Below, in pieces: positions 13,289 to 23,800 of a stretch of 64,000 nucleotides of DNA. The stretch spans positions 201,997,654 to 202,061,653 of the forward strand of contig OX457056.1 of the NCBI GenBank assembly GCA_949752795.1, in the 5' to 3' direction. The DNA is from Hyperoodon ampullatus (lineage: Eukaryota; Chordata; Mammalia; Artiodactyla; Ziphiidae). The position numbers were made by a program, and so were the translations under genes. Numbering within the stretch: the first letter of the stretch is position 1; every line of letters starts with the position of its first letter. The notes beneath the pieces are model-generated. The model ran no database searches. It saw nothing but the letters and a program-made list of their open reading frames with translations, and was not told the origin of the DNA.

Positions 13289-14098
13289 ATGGAATAGAAT
13301 AGAATATTATTCAGCCTTAGAAAGGAAATACTGTCACATGCTACAACATGGATGAAACTTGAGGACATTATTCTAAGTGAAACAGGCTTATACCTGCTTA
13401 TGGGAGCCAATTGTTAGACGTTCATGAATTTTGCAAGCTGGTTGAACTCGGGTAGCTTGAAATTGGCCAGGACAGAAATTTTTAGACCATAAAATGTGCA
13501 AATGCTTTTACAAATTGGGGAGAGTTAATTGATAACTATATACCAGCACACTAGTTATTATTGCTCATCGGTCCTTGGCCTCTGATTGTAAAAGAATCCT
13601 AGAAATACAGAGAAGAGGATAAACCCAGGGAGGTACTGAGGAATGTTCTCATTCAGCCTAAGTCTAGGAGAGTTAGTAATGAGAAACTAGTGTACTATTT
13701 GACATGTATCAGCTCTTGTAAATATTACTTTGATTGTATACAAAATCAACTACCCAATATTTGACTTTTCCATCCTGCCTTTAATCCAAGTTAAGGTTTT
13801 TCTCTGTATTCTTGAAACAGCTAAATGGTAGAGAAAACTATCAGCATAGCCTTTCCATAGACTCCTTTTGACAAGTTGCTGAATTTGTGTCCTTTTGATT
13901 TTGAGTAGTTCATAAGTTTTGTTTCTGCTTCTTTAGGAGCATTCTGGAAGAGTTTTCCGACTCCAGTTTGATGAATTCCAGATTGTCAGTAGTTCACATG
14001 ATGACACAATCCTCATCTGGGACTTCCTAAATGATCCAGCTGCCCAAGCTGAACCCCCCCGCTCCCCTTCTCGAACATACACCTATATCTCCAGATAA
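354..14098 (+). CDS. BTRC: BTRC, 3' half (beta-TrCP1, F-box/WD40 protein); 8 coding exons
   Basis: BTRC is the substrate receptor of the SCF(beta-TrCP) E3 ubiquitin ligase. It binds DSG-type phosphodegrons in beta-catenin, IkB and others. Joining exons 354-450, 1094-1231, 1705-1823, 3637-3886, 4383-4501, 5929-6039, 7687-7765 and 13937-14098 gives one open frame of 357 residues plus stop, covering the seven-bladed WD40 propeller and the C-terminus ending TYTYISR. The N-terminus and F-box lie upstream of the window. Degron-contacting residues known from the human structure are present: Tyr in VYCLQY, Arg in GLRDNT and Arg in ELVRCIRF. All junctions are AG/GT and all phases agree. The paralogue FBXW11 is very similar; synteny with POLL and DPCD decides for BTRC. 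No break was seen. Confidence 0.97.
1094..1231 (+). CDS. BTRC: BTRC coding exon: WD40 blade 1
   Basis: 46 codons, phase 0 at both ends, from [10 protein letters not shown] to GLRDNTIK. The acceptor is ttctcag and the donor is AAG/gtgagg. It carries the degron-contacting Tyr (VYCLQY) and Arg (GLRDN). Confidence 0.95.
1705..1823 (+). CDS. BTRC: BTRC coding exon: WD40 blade 2
   Basis: Encodes [16 protein letters not shown] through GSSDSTVR. It ends in phase 2 (AG) before gtagaa. GH and WD dipeptides are in the expected WD40 spacing. Confidence 0.95.
2038..2229 (+). mobile_element. CHR-1-like tRNA-derived SINE, plus strand
   Basis: The body at about 2049-2218 starts gggacttcccttgtggtcc and ends in a taaataaa/A-rich tail. 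An 11-bp target-site duplication, aagaaactaca, lies at 2038-2048 and 2219-2229. The family name is from recognition and the duplication is read directly. Confidence 0.85.
3637..3886 (+). CDS. BTRC: BTRC coding exon: WD40 blades 3-4
   Basis: This is the largest coding exon in the window (250 bp). It runs from [10 protein letters not shown] to ASGDRTIK. The acceptor is ttgttccag and the donor is AAG/gtaata. The reading frame continues past the donor to 3970 by chance. Confidence 0.96.
4383..4501 (+). CDS. BTRC: BTRC coding exon: WD40 blade 5
   Basis: Encodes [16 protein letters not shown] through GSSDNTIR. The acceptor is tgtttcag and the donor is AG/gtgagc, phase 2. Confidence 0.95.
5625..5854 (+). 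mobile_element. CHR-2 SINE, plus strand
   Basis: The tRNA-like head (ctccctggtggcgcagtgg) is followed by the CHR-2 body and a poly(A) tail. A perfect 12-bp duplication, aaaagatgtatg, lies at 5625-5636 and 5843-5854. It sits 75 bp upstream of the BTRC blade 6 exon. This subfamily is characteristic of cetaceans and hippos. Confidence 0.92.
5929..6039 (+). CDS. BTRC: BTRC coding exon: WD40 blade 6
   Basis: Encodes [20 protein letters not shown] through GAYDG. The acceptor is tctcttttag and the donor is GG/gtgagt. It carries the Arg (LVRCIRF) that binds the phosphodegron in the human protein. Confidence 0.95.
6711..6898 (-). mobile_element. CHR-1-like SINE, minus strand
   Basis: The T-rich tail is at the left and the tRNA-like head at the right (ccaccagggaggtccc is the reverse complement of the head). 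The near-duplication ggcagctttt/ggcacctttt flanks the element. Confidence 0.82.
7687..7765 (+). CDS. BTRC: BTRC coding exon: WD40 blade 6-7 connector
   Basis: A 79-bp exon encoding [18 protein letters not shown] to LRTLV. The acceptor is gatctttag and the donor is GTG/gtaaga. The following intron (7766-13936) is long and full of L1 and SINE sequence. Confidence 0.95.
7918..8115 (+). repeat. Unnamed ancient dispersed repeat, copy A
   Basis: This segment aligns by eye with 56630-56832 in DPCD intron 2. Both contain tggcagctgtt, then gcacagcaa/acatagcaa, aagaat-ctg-atcc, agggggtacttagg/agggagtacttagg, and ataattactcaaattggaa/gtaattatccacattggaa. Divergence implies an old interspersed family. 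I cannot name it. Confidence 0.6.
8640..10239 (-). mobile_element. Old L1 fragments, minus strand
   Basis: The sequence reads as the reverse complement of the L1 ORF2 C-terminus and 3' UTR. The motif around ttcatccacattgttgcatg and tattccattgtatgg occurs twice (about 8900-8960 and 9755-9825), so two overlapping fragments are present. No intact ORF remains. Confidence 0.75.
10240..10798 (-). mobile_element. Long CHR-type SINE, minus strand, split by a CHR-2 insertion
   Basis: 10482-10798 is the reverse complement of a full-length CHR element with its extended body and ends ccaccagggaagcccc. Its A/T tail side is interrupted by the CHR-2 at 10259-10470. The target aaatttatttatg is seen on both sides. 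Confidence 0.82.
10259..10470 (+). mobile_element. CHR-2 SINE nested in an older CHR element
   Basis: A full head, body and poly(A) are present, with the duplication aaaaaaatttatttatg at about 10242-10258 and 10465-10481. Being nested, it is younger than the minus-strand CHR element around it. Confidence 0.9.
10806..12540 (-). mobile_element. L1 ORF2 remnant, minus strand
   Basis: This is the reverse complement of L1 ORF2 sequence, for example the stretches at 11660-11800 and 12000-12500. It continues the fragment ending at 10239 and is interrupted by a CHR-2 at 11429-11638. It is degenerate, with no open ORF2. Confidence 0.72.
11414..11653 (-). mobile_element. CHR-2 SINE, minus strand
   Basis: The poly(T) is at 11429-11446 and the tRNA-like head ends at about 11638. 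The duplication cccctttttcttctt flanks it on both sides. Confidence 0.9.
12541..13400 (+). mobile_element. L1 ORF2 fragments, plus strand
   Basis: 12541-12960 reads as ORF2 reverse transcriptase sequence (the [16 protein letters not shown] motif at about 12740-12775). 12970-13400 reads as the ORF2 C-terminal region with a microsatellite inside. Both are frame-broken. The orientation is opposite to the L1 on the left. Confidence 0.72.
13215..13290 (+). repeat. Compound microsatellite (TG)n-(TA)n-(CA)n-(GA)n
   Basis: Successive tgtgtg, tatata, cacaca and gagaga blocks lie within the plus-strand L1 fragment. Confidence 0.9.
13401..13936 (+). other. BTRC: BTRC intron, right part
   Basis: Unique-looking AT-rich intron leading to the acceptor ttctttag. 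No further feature is seen. Confidence 0.6.
13937..14098 (+). CDS. BTRC: BTRC last coding exon with stop codon
   Basis: Encodes [20 protein letters not shown] through SRTYTYISR and then TAA at 14096-14098. The exon continues 31 nt as 3' UTR to a donor at 14129/14130. The stop-to-junction distance is short enough that nonsense-mediated decay would not be expected. Confidence 0.96.
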   Translation, partial: EHSGRVFRLQFDEFQIVSSSHDDTILIWDFLNDPAAQAEPPRSPSRTYTYISR

Positions 14099-16087
14099 AT
14101 AATCAAACACTGACCTCAGACTTGCACAGGTATGAAAAAGAATTGTGTACATAGCACTGTGGGTAGGAAATGGAACATTGGCTGTAAGGTATTGTGAGTT
14201 CATGGAGCCTTCTCATGCCCTTTATATCTCCAAGTCCTGTAAAGCAGAAGCTGACACCATGAGACAGGGCTGGGGCTGCACAGTGGACACTGCCTTTGGT
14301 TGAGGTAGCCAGCCTCAGTTCTTAGATGATTCTTGAACTAGATCTAGATGATCCTTGTGTAGTAGAACTAATATTCCTGCCTCAGTAATCTAGTAGGATT
14401 TTTAAGAAAATAAAATGAGATTTGAATCAGTTTCATAACTAAGAGTATTGACCCCAAAGTCTATGGCTTTGTAATTCCCAGATTAAATTAGCACCTATAA
14501 TGGAGACCCTTTAACCCAGGTAGATAATCTAATGTGTGAAAGGAAAAATCTCTTGGTGAAATATCGGGCTGCCTTCTCACAGCTCTGCCTTATCAGTATC
14601 ATTTGATTGTAAAAGGTAGCTTTTCTTTTATCCTTATCCGCATTCCCTACTGCCTCCAAAAAGAAAAGAACTATTTTTTGACCTTGGAAGTAGCTCTGGA
14701 GTTGGTGACAACTCCATATAATCTCCCACTCAAGTCTCCATCCTGTCTCTGGGACAGGAAAAGATCCTAACATTCATCTTAATCTATAGCCATGGTATAT
14801 TTAGGTCATACTTGGTGCCCTAACCAGTTCAAATATAGGTAATCACTGGTTTGGGAAAACTGTACTAGCTACTGGGGAGGATTGCCATTATTGTGATTTC
14901 TTGTTTCCCATACCTGCCTCCGTTCTTGTGCCAGAAGTACACATTTAGTACACTTTTCTGCACATCTTTCTATAGTGGTTCTTCTGACCAGGGTGTTCCA
15001 TGCCCTGCTGGGCTCGCTTCAGTGCTCACTTCTCTCACAGAGGATGCACTGCTTCCTCAACCAAGGCACACAGACAGGCCTAGGTGAGAATCCTAGCTGC
15101 ATGCCCTTGGGCAAATAACTTCCCAGAGCCTTAGTTTCCTTATTAGTAAAATGAGGGTTGCAATACCTACCACACAGAGCTGTTGTGAGGATCCCCTTGA
15201 AATGTTATATGTAAAATTCTTAGTGCTTAGCACAGTGTCTAGCACATAACAGGCCCTCACTAAAAAGTAGCCATTAATTAGTATTAATATTGTAGTCATC
15301 ATGTACCTATCCCCTCCTTTTGCCAAAATTTTCTCCTCCTTAGATTTTGATGGCATTTTGTCATTTTTAATATTCTTCCTGGCTCTCTGATTGTTTGTGT
15401 CTCCTTCTTTCTCTCACCCCTAAAACGTAGACATCTACTAAGAGTCTGTCTCGGGCTTTTCTTCCTTATCTGAGTTCCCTGCTTTGGCTGCCTTATCTCT
15501 TCCCGAGGCTTCAGCTCTCATCTCTAATTTGTATCTGTAGTCCCAACTTCTGCCTAATCTCCAGGCCACATTTCCAGACGCCACCTACACACCTGTCCTT
15601 GAAGGTACCAGGAGCACTTCTAGAGCACACATCTAACAATCAGGCTCTCCCCTCATCTACACTGCCAGTCCCCTCCAGCCAAGCAACCAGATAGCCTCAC
15701 CTCACTCCCCCACTTCTGTTAGTGGCACATTGCGTTCATGGCCACTAAGGGCTGGAGCCTCAGAGCTGTCCTTGCCCGCTCTACCATTACAGGGAGCAGC
15801 TGAGAGCTTGATGCTACACTCACCATAGTCATTCTTAATCTCTAGATTCAGAGCCACTCTGCATGAGCACTACAGCCCTGACCATGTCAGTGAGCCCTGC
15901 CAAGTCCCCAAACAGGCCATGTAGCCTTTGACAGAAGCTCCTGCATAGCATGGACAGAAAGCGGGCATTAGGAAGGACCTCTGAGCCTTTCCCCCAATTG
16001 ACAGCTAGTTTAATATTCTTTTCCTCTTAGAGAAAGTGAGAAATATAGGAAAAGGGACTAATGACTATGTGCTCTGTTTTCGCACAG
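14099..16087 (+). other. BTRC: BTRC 3' UTR stub (14099-14129) and 3' UTR intron (14130-16087)
   Basis: After the stop, 31 nt lead to the donor gcacag/gtatga. The matching acceptor is ttttcgcacag/gactcatt at 16087/16088, after which the sequence resembles the known BTRC 3' UTR (attaaagttgcgg). The intron holds a MIR-like element at about 15095-15260. Confidence 0.8.
15095..15260 (+). repeat. MIR-like SINE
   Basis: The core resembles MIR: cccttgggcaaataact, then tagtttccttatta-taaaatgagg, then a tgttgtgaggat-type segment. It is old and diverged. Confidence 0.7.
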
Positions 16088-17554
16088 GACTCATTAAAGT
16101 TGCGGTATTTAACGTATCTGCCAGTACCACGATGAGCAACAGCAGTAACAATCAAACTACCACCCACTTTCCCCGGACTAGCTGAGGAGCAGGGCTTTAA
16201 GACTCCTGTTGGGACACAGCTGGTCTGCAGTCGACCCAGGATGGTTTACTCAGCACAGCTGACTGCTTCCGTGCTGCTATCAGAAGATGTCTTCTATCTT
16301 TTGTGAATGATTGGAACTTTTAAACCCCACCTCCCTTCCTTCTTTCCTCCTGCACCTGTTTTTTCCTCATTTGGTTCCAGACAGAGATGACATAAATATA
16401 TTTAGTGTTTTGCCAGAATCTCTCTTGCTTTGCCGTTAAGCAGAAGAACTAGTTTTCTATGGAGCCTACTGGGAGAGAGCCGCTTCTAGGGGACGGGGGA
16501 TACAACTTCAAGCCAGACAGCACCCAGTGTCTCCCTGTAAACTGCAAGAATACCCAGCACCTGGCAAGATCTGCCCAGCCCCACTGTGCTTAGGAGGAAA
16601 TAGCTGTCTGTGTAGCCTCTGGGGCAAGAAAGAAAGAAAACAAGAATGTACACCCTGGAAGATCTGGGCCTCTTTCCTTCCATCTCTTTCCCTGTTTCTG
16701 TCCCTCTTGCCCCTTCTCCCACTCCCCTTCCACATGTTTATCTGCTCCACCTGAGAAGAAAGAGTATGAAGAAAGTATCCTCAGTTATCATGAGGGAAAT
16801 TAGAAAATGCAATACTTAGAAGAGTTAAGTACTCTTCAGTCAAAATTTCAAACCCAGGCTTTTGCTACAAGTGACCCTATGTGGCGACGATGGATTCTCA
16901 GGCATGGTACTCTCGTCGTATTTGCACCTCTTCTCTCTTCTCCTTGTAACACCCACCCACACCCCCAAAACAAAAGGGGGGGAGGGGCAGAAATTTCCTG
17001 GGCTCCTTCAATGACCACATCTTTTCTGGACTCAGCAGTCTCCTTGATTCCATGTAGAGTGTGGAAAGGAGTTGTTGATTGCATTTCCTCATTAACAATT
17101 AGATGTGTAATAAAAAGCGTTGTACTTCATCTTAAATCACTGCTAAGGCTCAGCCTACAGACGAGGTTGAAATGGCCAGAGCCAGTTGCTCATTGCATTC
17201 TGCATAATGGTTCGCATCTCTGATTTCCTCATCAGGGCCTGCAAGTACCCAGGCGTGCCTGTATCTTTGCCAAGACCATGATCAGACTAGCTTACCAGGT
17301 GGTCAAGACTAAAAGGTGATGTCTTTTTCATTTAAGCCAGTAAATATTGTCTCTCAGAAATCAAGCTAATCATCTCAACCTTGCTCTGCAGAACCAACCT
17401 TCTGCTTTTCCAAACCTGGTATTTATAAAAGGCAAAACTGCCAGAGAGAGAATCAGGGTGAAGTTTGGCGCACAGGGTTTATTAATGGCACAGAAACTGC
17501 CTTCTCTTTCCTTTTCTTCCTTCTCTTGGCCTTATTTTACTCTCCACTCTCCCC

Positions 17555-17560
17555 AATAAA
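17555..17560 (+). terminator. BTRC: Possible alternative BTRC poly(A) signal AATAAA
   Basis: A canonical hexamer lies about 1.47 kb into the terminal exon. Use is not known. Confidence 0.35.
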
Positions 17561-18163
17561 ATTCCTCTGGCAGTTGGTGAGCAACATAAATAAATGGACT
17601 AAAGCAAGGGCCAAGGCTTACTGGCCACTTCAAAAAGCAGCTATAGGGGCTTCAGGTGCAGGGCACATGTGCCCCCCAACCTGGGGGCACAGGGAGTACT
17701 ATCAGTATGTGCCTGGCTTGTTTCCCTGGGCAGGAATGGGCCTTCACCAGCCATATTGTATGGCACAGACACACCCATCAATGGGCACAGGGCAGTCTCC
17801 AAGTCTTCCCTTGGAAGCTGAGCAGACAGGCCCATTGTTTCCGTTATATCAAAGCAGTTGAGTAAAAGAAAGGCCCCTTTTAACCAGCTGCTGTAAAAAC
17901 TTCAGAATGGGATCCTGTTGCAGGCGACCTCAAAGCCAGGCCACCTTTAGTTGGGTGGGGGTGGTCATCCTCACTCTTCCCTCTGCTTTGCCAGAAGGAA
18001 TCCTCTTCCCAAAATATGCCCAGACTGAATGTTTTTACGTACTGAGAGGCAGATTGTGCATATGCATTTTCCCTTTCCTGCTTTATGAGTGGTTTTAAGC
18101 TTTTAGTTCCAGGTTATAGCCAAAAAACATTTCCCAGTGAAATGATTGTCATTGCTTGGGAAA

Positions 18164-18246
18164 TTCTGGGTTGGCCGAAAAGTTCGTTCGGATTTTTCCA
18201 CACATCTTACAGAAAAACCCAAAGGAACTTTTTGGCCAACCCAGTA
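18164..18246 (+). mobile_element. Mariner-derived MITE-like palindrome
   Basis: Terminal inverted repeats ctgggttggccgaaaagtt and aactttttggccaacccag (one mismatch) enclose a short loop, with TA at the right end. In cattle this element family is the source of the miR-2284/2285 microRNAs, so the transcript could fold into a pre-miRNA-like hairpin. Confidence 0.9.
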
Positions 18247-18339
18247 TTTTCTGAATATAATTTCCTTACCAAATACCCACATGCTAGATGTATGTCTTCT
18301 ATTTAGCCACTATCAGGGTTCCTTGTCTATTGTCTTGAC

Positions 18340-18341
<2 letters not shown>

Positions 18342-18380
<39 letters not shown>
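18342..18380 (+). repeat. (GT)n microsatellite in BTRC 3' UTR
   Basis: About 19 perfect GT units. Confidence 0.97.
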
Positions 18381-18381
<1 letters not shown>

Positions 18382-20813
18382 GACTATTAATGGCTTTTTG
18401 ATTGGTTAAGGATTTTGCTATAGATGAGGCAGAGGGCCATCCCAGATCAGGCATTAAAGAGGCATGGATTTTGAGCTATTTCAAAATATTGTCCAATAGC
18501 CATAACTTTACCAGTTCTTCTCTTATATGCTGCTATTCAGAAGTGGAACCATGGAATATTCATTGGTCCCCAGGGTTTTGCTCTCTCATCTAGGTTCAGT
18601 TGAAGGTATGTTGACAGGAGCTTGTCCAGTACATCATAAATGAGATCAAGGGTGAACCCTGCAGTCTGGAGCCATTAGCTCTATGGAGGATATTCTCCAG
18701 GTTGTCCTCTGCTGCTCACGGAAATGGGAATGAAGTTAAGTGGTCTGAAAAACTTGTCGGTCACATTTCTCAGCTCCTGGGGGTCATTTACCAGTTCATT
18801 GTAGAAGAAATAATCAGGTAAGTAGAAGTTCCTTTCCAGAGAAAGTAAACGCCACTTACCATCTCCGCATGATTTCAGTGGGAATCGATTATCACTAATC
18901 CCCAACTGGGCTAGAATAAATATAAAGTTTGACCTTTTTAAAAAGACAAGAGAAATGAAGTCTCAACACCTCCAAAGGAATGGTAGAAAAGGAGCTAAAG
19001 GTGTTTCTGGGCTCTGAAGTGAAATGTCCCCATTGTAAATTAGTCTCTTCTCACTAAAATTCCAATTTAGGCCTGAAAGAAACATCTCATAAAGATGGGA
19101 GGAATCCTGTTCAAAGGCAGGCAAGGAGCGTGTGCATGCCCCTGCACCTGGTTACTCTGTGGGCACTTGTGAGCTCTCTGTTCACACTGGGGCTCCTTGG
19201 ACAAAACCAGCATGCCTTGCTACATATGTGTGTATTTCCACTGCTGAGAACATCCTTTTACTTTCTTATGTGCAGTTTGAAAATGGACATGAATTGTGAG
19301 TGGGAGGCCTTTTACACTTGTCCCTTGGCAAAATTCTTTCCAATGACTCTTCACCAGAAACTTCAGAGACAGGGACTCTCTGGAATTCTATTGACAAGTA
19401 ATAAAGTCTGGCCCTCATAGCTTGTTTCTGGGAAAGACCCTGGAATCCCTAAATCATTCTGTTTTCTGCTTGAGTAAGAAAAATCCTTTTTATTTTTCTT
19501 TTGTAAAATCAAAAGCTGAAGAGAAGAAAATATGCACTCTTCTCCTTTGCCATCTCCTGGTACCCATTGGTCTGAATAGCTGTGGTTGGTCTGTTCCTTA
19601 CTTAGCACTTGGTTACACGTGGAAACACAGGGTGGGGGGTGGAGTGGCGGGGGGAATATTGGAATAATTAGGGCAACATTTCCTTCCCCAGAATTAGACA
19701 CCTTGGTATTGTTGACCTTCTTGGCATCTTAGATGGTAATACCTTCCTGCCTAGAACAGCACAGGACAGGGAGGCCAGGCTGCAAGCTTGATTCTGGAGG
19801 AATCCGAAGTACATCCAGGTGTCAAAAGGGATGCTTCGATGCCTACCACCTGTTTGATGATCAGGTTTGCAATATGACTTTAATCCATATTTCTGATCTC
19901 CTCCATTTCTCTGAGTTCAACAGACTTCCCCAAGCTGGAGAACAGAAAAAGGTGCCCTTGCTTCTTTTTGCCTTCCTCTCTTCCCTCCTAGAGTAACCCT
20001 CACTTCTACCAAGTGTACCTGAACCTGCAGGCTGAGTTTATCTCCCCAGGCCTCATCCACGTAGCTGATCGCTGGCAGACCACAGCCCCTTACATTTTTC
20101 ACAGTCTCAACATAATCAGTGTTGAAAAGACAGCCGTCTCTTAGTAGATTAAAGCTGAGTTTCTCTTCTTGTTACTTTACCTGTAGTTCATTTGTGACTT
20201 CAGAATCCTTGGAACTGAGGAGAGAAACCAAAAAAGCGTGATTATGGCTGCTGATTTCAGGTGGAACTTAATGCATTGATATCCAGAAACCTCTTCTCAG
20301 AGTTGGAAATTGAGTACCTATGACCTAAAATTTCCTGGAGGCAGATGACATCTGCCAACATCTCTCCAGCCCACCCAACTGGTTCCTGGGTGGCTGTGTG
20401 GGTGTTTAAGGGTCAGTGCAGTAAACAGCATTATAAAGCTTCACCTCCCCTCTATCCCTGTCTCTTCTTGGACACTGATGGAAAAGACCAACAAGAAGGG
20501 TTAGATCTCTGGGTACCAAGGACACTAACTTTCCCAAATCAAGCCCAACGCAGACTGTTCTGACGGATGGTCACTGGACTCCAGCTATGGGGCAGGCCTG
20601 GCAACAAGTGTGAGCCTCCCTGAGAGCTTTCGGTTGGCTCAGCCTTTATTCTCTAGACTCTTCAGTACTGACTGCTTTGACTTTTGTGATTATGTTATGG
20701 TGATGTGTAGTCAATGTACCAGTATGTTCACAACCTAGGATCATGGTAATACAGTGTGTTTTGTTTTGTTTTTAACTGTTCAGAAAAAAAGTAACTTAAA
20801 TTACAAATATAAG

Positions 20814-20819
20814 ATTAAA
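20814..20819 (+). terminator. BTRC: Likely distal BTRC poly(A) signal ATTAAA
   Basis: ATTAAA lies after an AT-rich stretch and is followed by a gtgtctt-type GU/U-rich region, as at cleavage sites. Confidence 0.55.
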
Positions 20820-20844
20820 GTGAATGTCCTGGGTGTCTTATCTC

Positions 20845-23800
20845 TTTACACCAACATGAAGAGGACAATGACTTTTTCCATATAGAAACTGAGGGAGTAA
20901 ACAGAGACCTTTTTAAGATAATCTGACATGAGAAAACAATATTGAGAGAAGACAGGGCCAAATGGGTATGAATAAGTATGGGAAGGGAACCCAGGCATAC
21001 AGTTAGTGTTCCATGTTGAATTAAATTGAAGCCAAAGTGAGGTCTAACTTGGAAACTGGTCACTATAGCCTTGGCCTACCAACCTGAGCTCAGAACTTAA
21101 GTTTTCCTCTGCCACCTCATTAGGTGAAAAGACTTGGGTTTCCCCGGCATCCCATTTGATCAGTTTCGAGATGGGAGAGCTCACATTTGGGAGTAATTTC
21201 AAGAGAGATTCCAACAAGCTATAAAAACGAAGGGAGCATTGACTGGGGAAACCCACCCTCCTTCCCTTCTTAAATCAAACCTAGGGAAGTGAGTACCAGG
21301 TTGCAGCCAGACCATTCCCTCCTCTCCTCCCTCTTCCCCTCTAGTGCCACAAGCAGGAACCTCAGCAAAAGTAACTCATCCTTGTTCTACATCTATGGGC
21401 TTTTAGTAGTGGTGGTCTTCCCTGCCTGACTAGGCCCCCTGGCTCTTTCAGCCTTGTGCCTGTTGTACCTGGATTGACAACTGCGGTCATGAGACTATTA
21501 GATGACAGGGCCCCAGTGCAGAAGTATCCCTGCTAGAACAGGAGGCATGTCAGAGCATCAGGTGCACCTGACATTGTGCAAACGAGGAACCTGAGGAACA
21601 AGAAAAAGGGCTCCCCACACTGCCCGAGACCACACTGGAGTCTCCTCCCTAAGAGCTAAGGAGAGGAAAGGGGAGAAGTCAGTGGACACTCCTGGGGCCA
21701 CTGGCATCTACTCAGTTGTCACTTGTAGGCTGGACTCCTGAGCCCAAAATTGAGCAGAGGCTGGGCCTGGGAGGGTGATGGGTCTCACCTTGAAACCCAG
21801 TGTCAGATCGCTCCCCCGCTAGGAAGACTGGGGTCTAGGGCACACCCTTGGAAGACTCAGCCCTGAAATCACTTTCCTAAAGCAAGGCTGGGCCTGGAAT
21901 CCCTCTCCCCTTGAAACCTAAAGCTGTACCACCATCAGCAATGACTGAGGGGAGGAGACCTCTCTTCATCCTGATTGGCTCTTGCCAATTAAGAGCATTT
22001 TATTAGGCTGCTAATTAAAGGCACTTTGTTAGCAGCAGGAGAGGCCCGGTGGGTGCCCGGTGAGATGGAGCCGAAGCCAGGAGAAATCATTTTCCTCCCC
22101 CCCGCATGGAAGCTGAGCCTCTCAGGGAACCCTCTCAGTCCCCCAACCTCTCCCGCTGCGCCTACCACACCCCTTGCTTTCAGTTATTGGCTCTGAGGGG
22201 ATTAAGGTCATTACCAAGTCCGGGTGGAGAACCATCCCCTGCCTCAGACCAAATGAGGCCTTCCGGGGGGCTGTCCTTGTCCCAGTCTCAGTGCACTCGT
22301 GTACCTCCTTTGGAGTCTGGGTCCAGGAAAGGAGAAGCCCAGGGGGTTGTGTTTGTTCTCCCCACTGGGGAATGGCCCTTGGGTCCCCATCACTCAGACT
22401 CACTAACTTGGGTCACATGGTATGAATCTCCATGCCCCCTTCCTCACCAAAGGCTCAAGAGGTTATTAGGAAATGTGACCTTCCTATCACTTTGCAAGAG
22501 CTGAGCCAACTTAGACCCAGAGTGGGTCCAGGAAGAGGAGCTGGACCCACACATTTCAGACACTTAACCCTGCCTGGTCCAGCTGAGCACCAGGAAGGAA
22601 AGTCCCCTTCCTCCAACAAGAGAGGAGGGCCTGGCTGTGACTTAGCCCATAGGGGCCGGCATGCAGGGTCAGAGATACCCCCTAGCCAGAACCTTCCCTG
22701 TCCCATCTTGCTGCCCTCCTCACCCCCTCACTTAACTGCAGAATTAGCACCAGCCCAGGCTGGGAGGGCGGATTTATGGCTAGGCCTGCCTCCTTCTATT
22801 TAACCTGAGGCTGGCCCAGGCTCCAGACACTAAATTAGATTTTTGACAATTAGAGAGACTAATGGGCACATAGCCATCCCCAGAGCCAAATATCCAGCAA
22901 GGCCGTCCTTTAATATCCACCATTGGCCAGTCAGCCCCTCCCTGGCTGCCCTCCTCTCTCCCCTGGTGGGCATTTCCCTCCCACACCCTGTATCTCTCTA
23001 CCCCGGCTCTGAATGCACTCCAGAGGTTTCTCTGGTTCCGTCTCCCTCCATTTCTTACCCTCTCCTTCCCACCCCTGGCCCAGAACCAGCTCGGCTCTGG
23101 GGCTCTGCCCCTCCTTGCCCTCCAGTCACATCTCCCCATCTCTGCCTTCCCGAGGCTCATCCCTCTGTAATCTTTCCATCGGCCCCTAGCAGACAGCAAG
23201 CCCCTTGAGGGCAGGGGTTTGTGCCCTACCTGTATCCAGCATGCCTAGTAACCAACGGGTGCTTAATAAATGTTTATCGTTTCCTGGGCCTGTCTCCCTG
23301 CCTCCTCCCTCTGAGTCTCTGGATCGCTAAGGCCTGCCCACGCTGCCCTCCTGGCCCCAGGCCCTGGCCTGGCTGTGCGCCAGCATGGGCTGGGTCCTCT
23401 TTCCTTGCAGCCCCATAGCTCTGGCCGGTCTTGGGCTGGGCGGGTAATGAGATTGCAGTAAGTGGCGTTGGTGGGGGAAGCTGCTCACATTCACTCAGGC
23501 CGGCTCATAGCTCTGTCAGGCTGATTGGTCCTGAGTGGAGGCACAAACGGCCCCCCACGGACACGCTGAGATTGGTTATAAAATTACAAGCATTTGTTCT
23601 GCTGTCAGTGGCCTTCGCTCCCTCCCTGCCTGCCTGCCTGCCTGGGCTCCTCACCGCCCCCCACCCAGCCCTCTCTCCCCTGGGGTCAGCCCATACACCC
23701 TGAAGGACCCTGGCCAGGGGCTACCATGCCAGATGAGGCCAAGAGGCTAAGGCCACCAGGCTCCCCATCCAGGCTGGCCTTCTTGCCTTGGCCCTGGGAT

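Larger units (their letters stand above)
16088..20840 (+). other. BTRC: BTRC terminal exon, long 3' UTR
   Basis: The exon begins at the 3' UTR acceptor. It is likely to run to the ATTAAA at 20814-20819, giving about 4.7 kb; the human 3' UTR is also several kilobases. Internal AATAAA hexamers, such as 17555-17560, could give shorter forms. The UTR contains a mariner-derived hairpin (18166-18244) and a (GT)n tract (18342-18380). The 3' limit is inferred from the hexamer and the drop in conserved-looking sequence. Confidence 0.65.

Noticed and set aside
22106..22504. Long plus-strand frame upstream of AT-rich patches
   Set aside because: No start context, splice support or recognisable domain. 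GC-rich chance frame.
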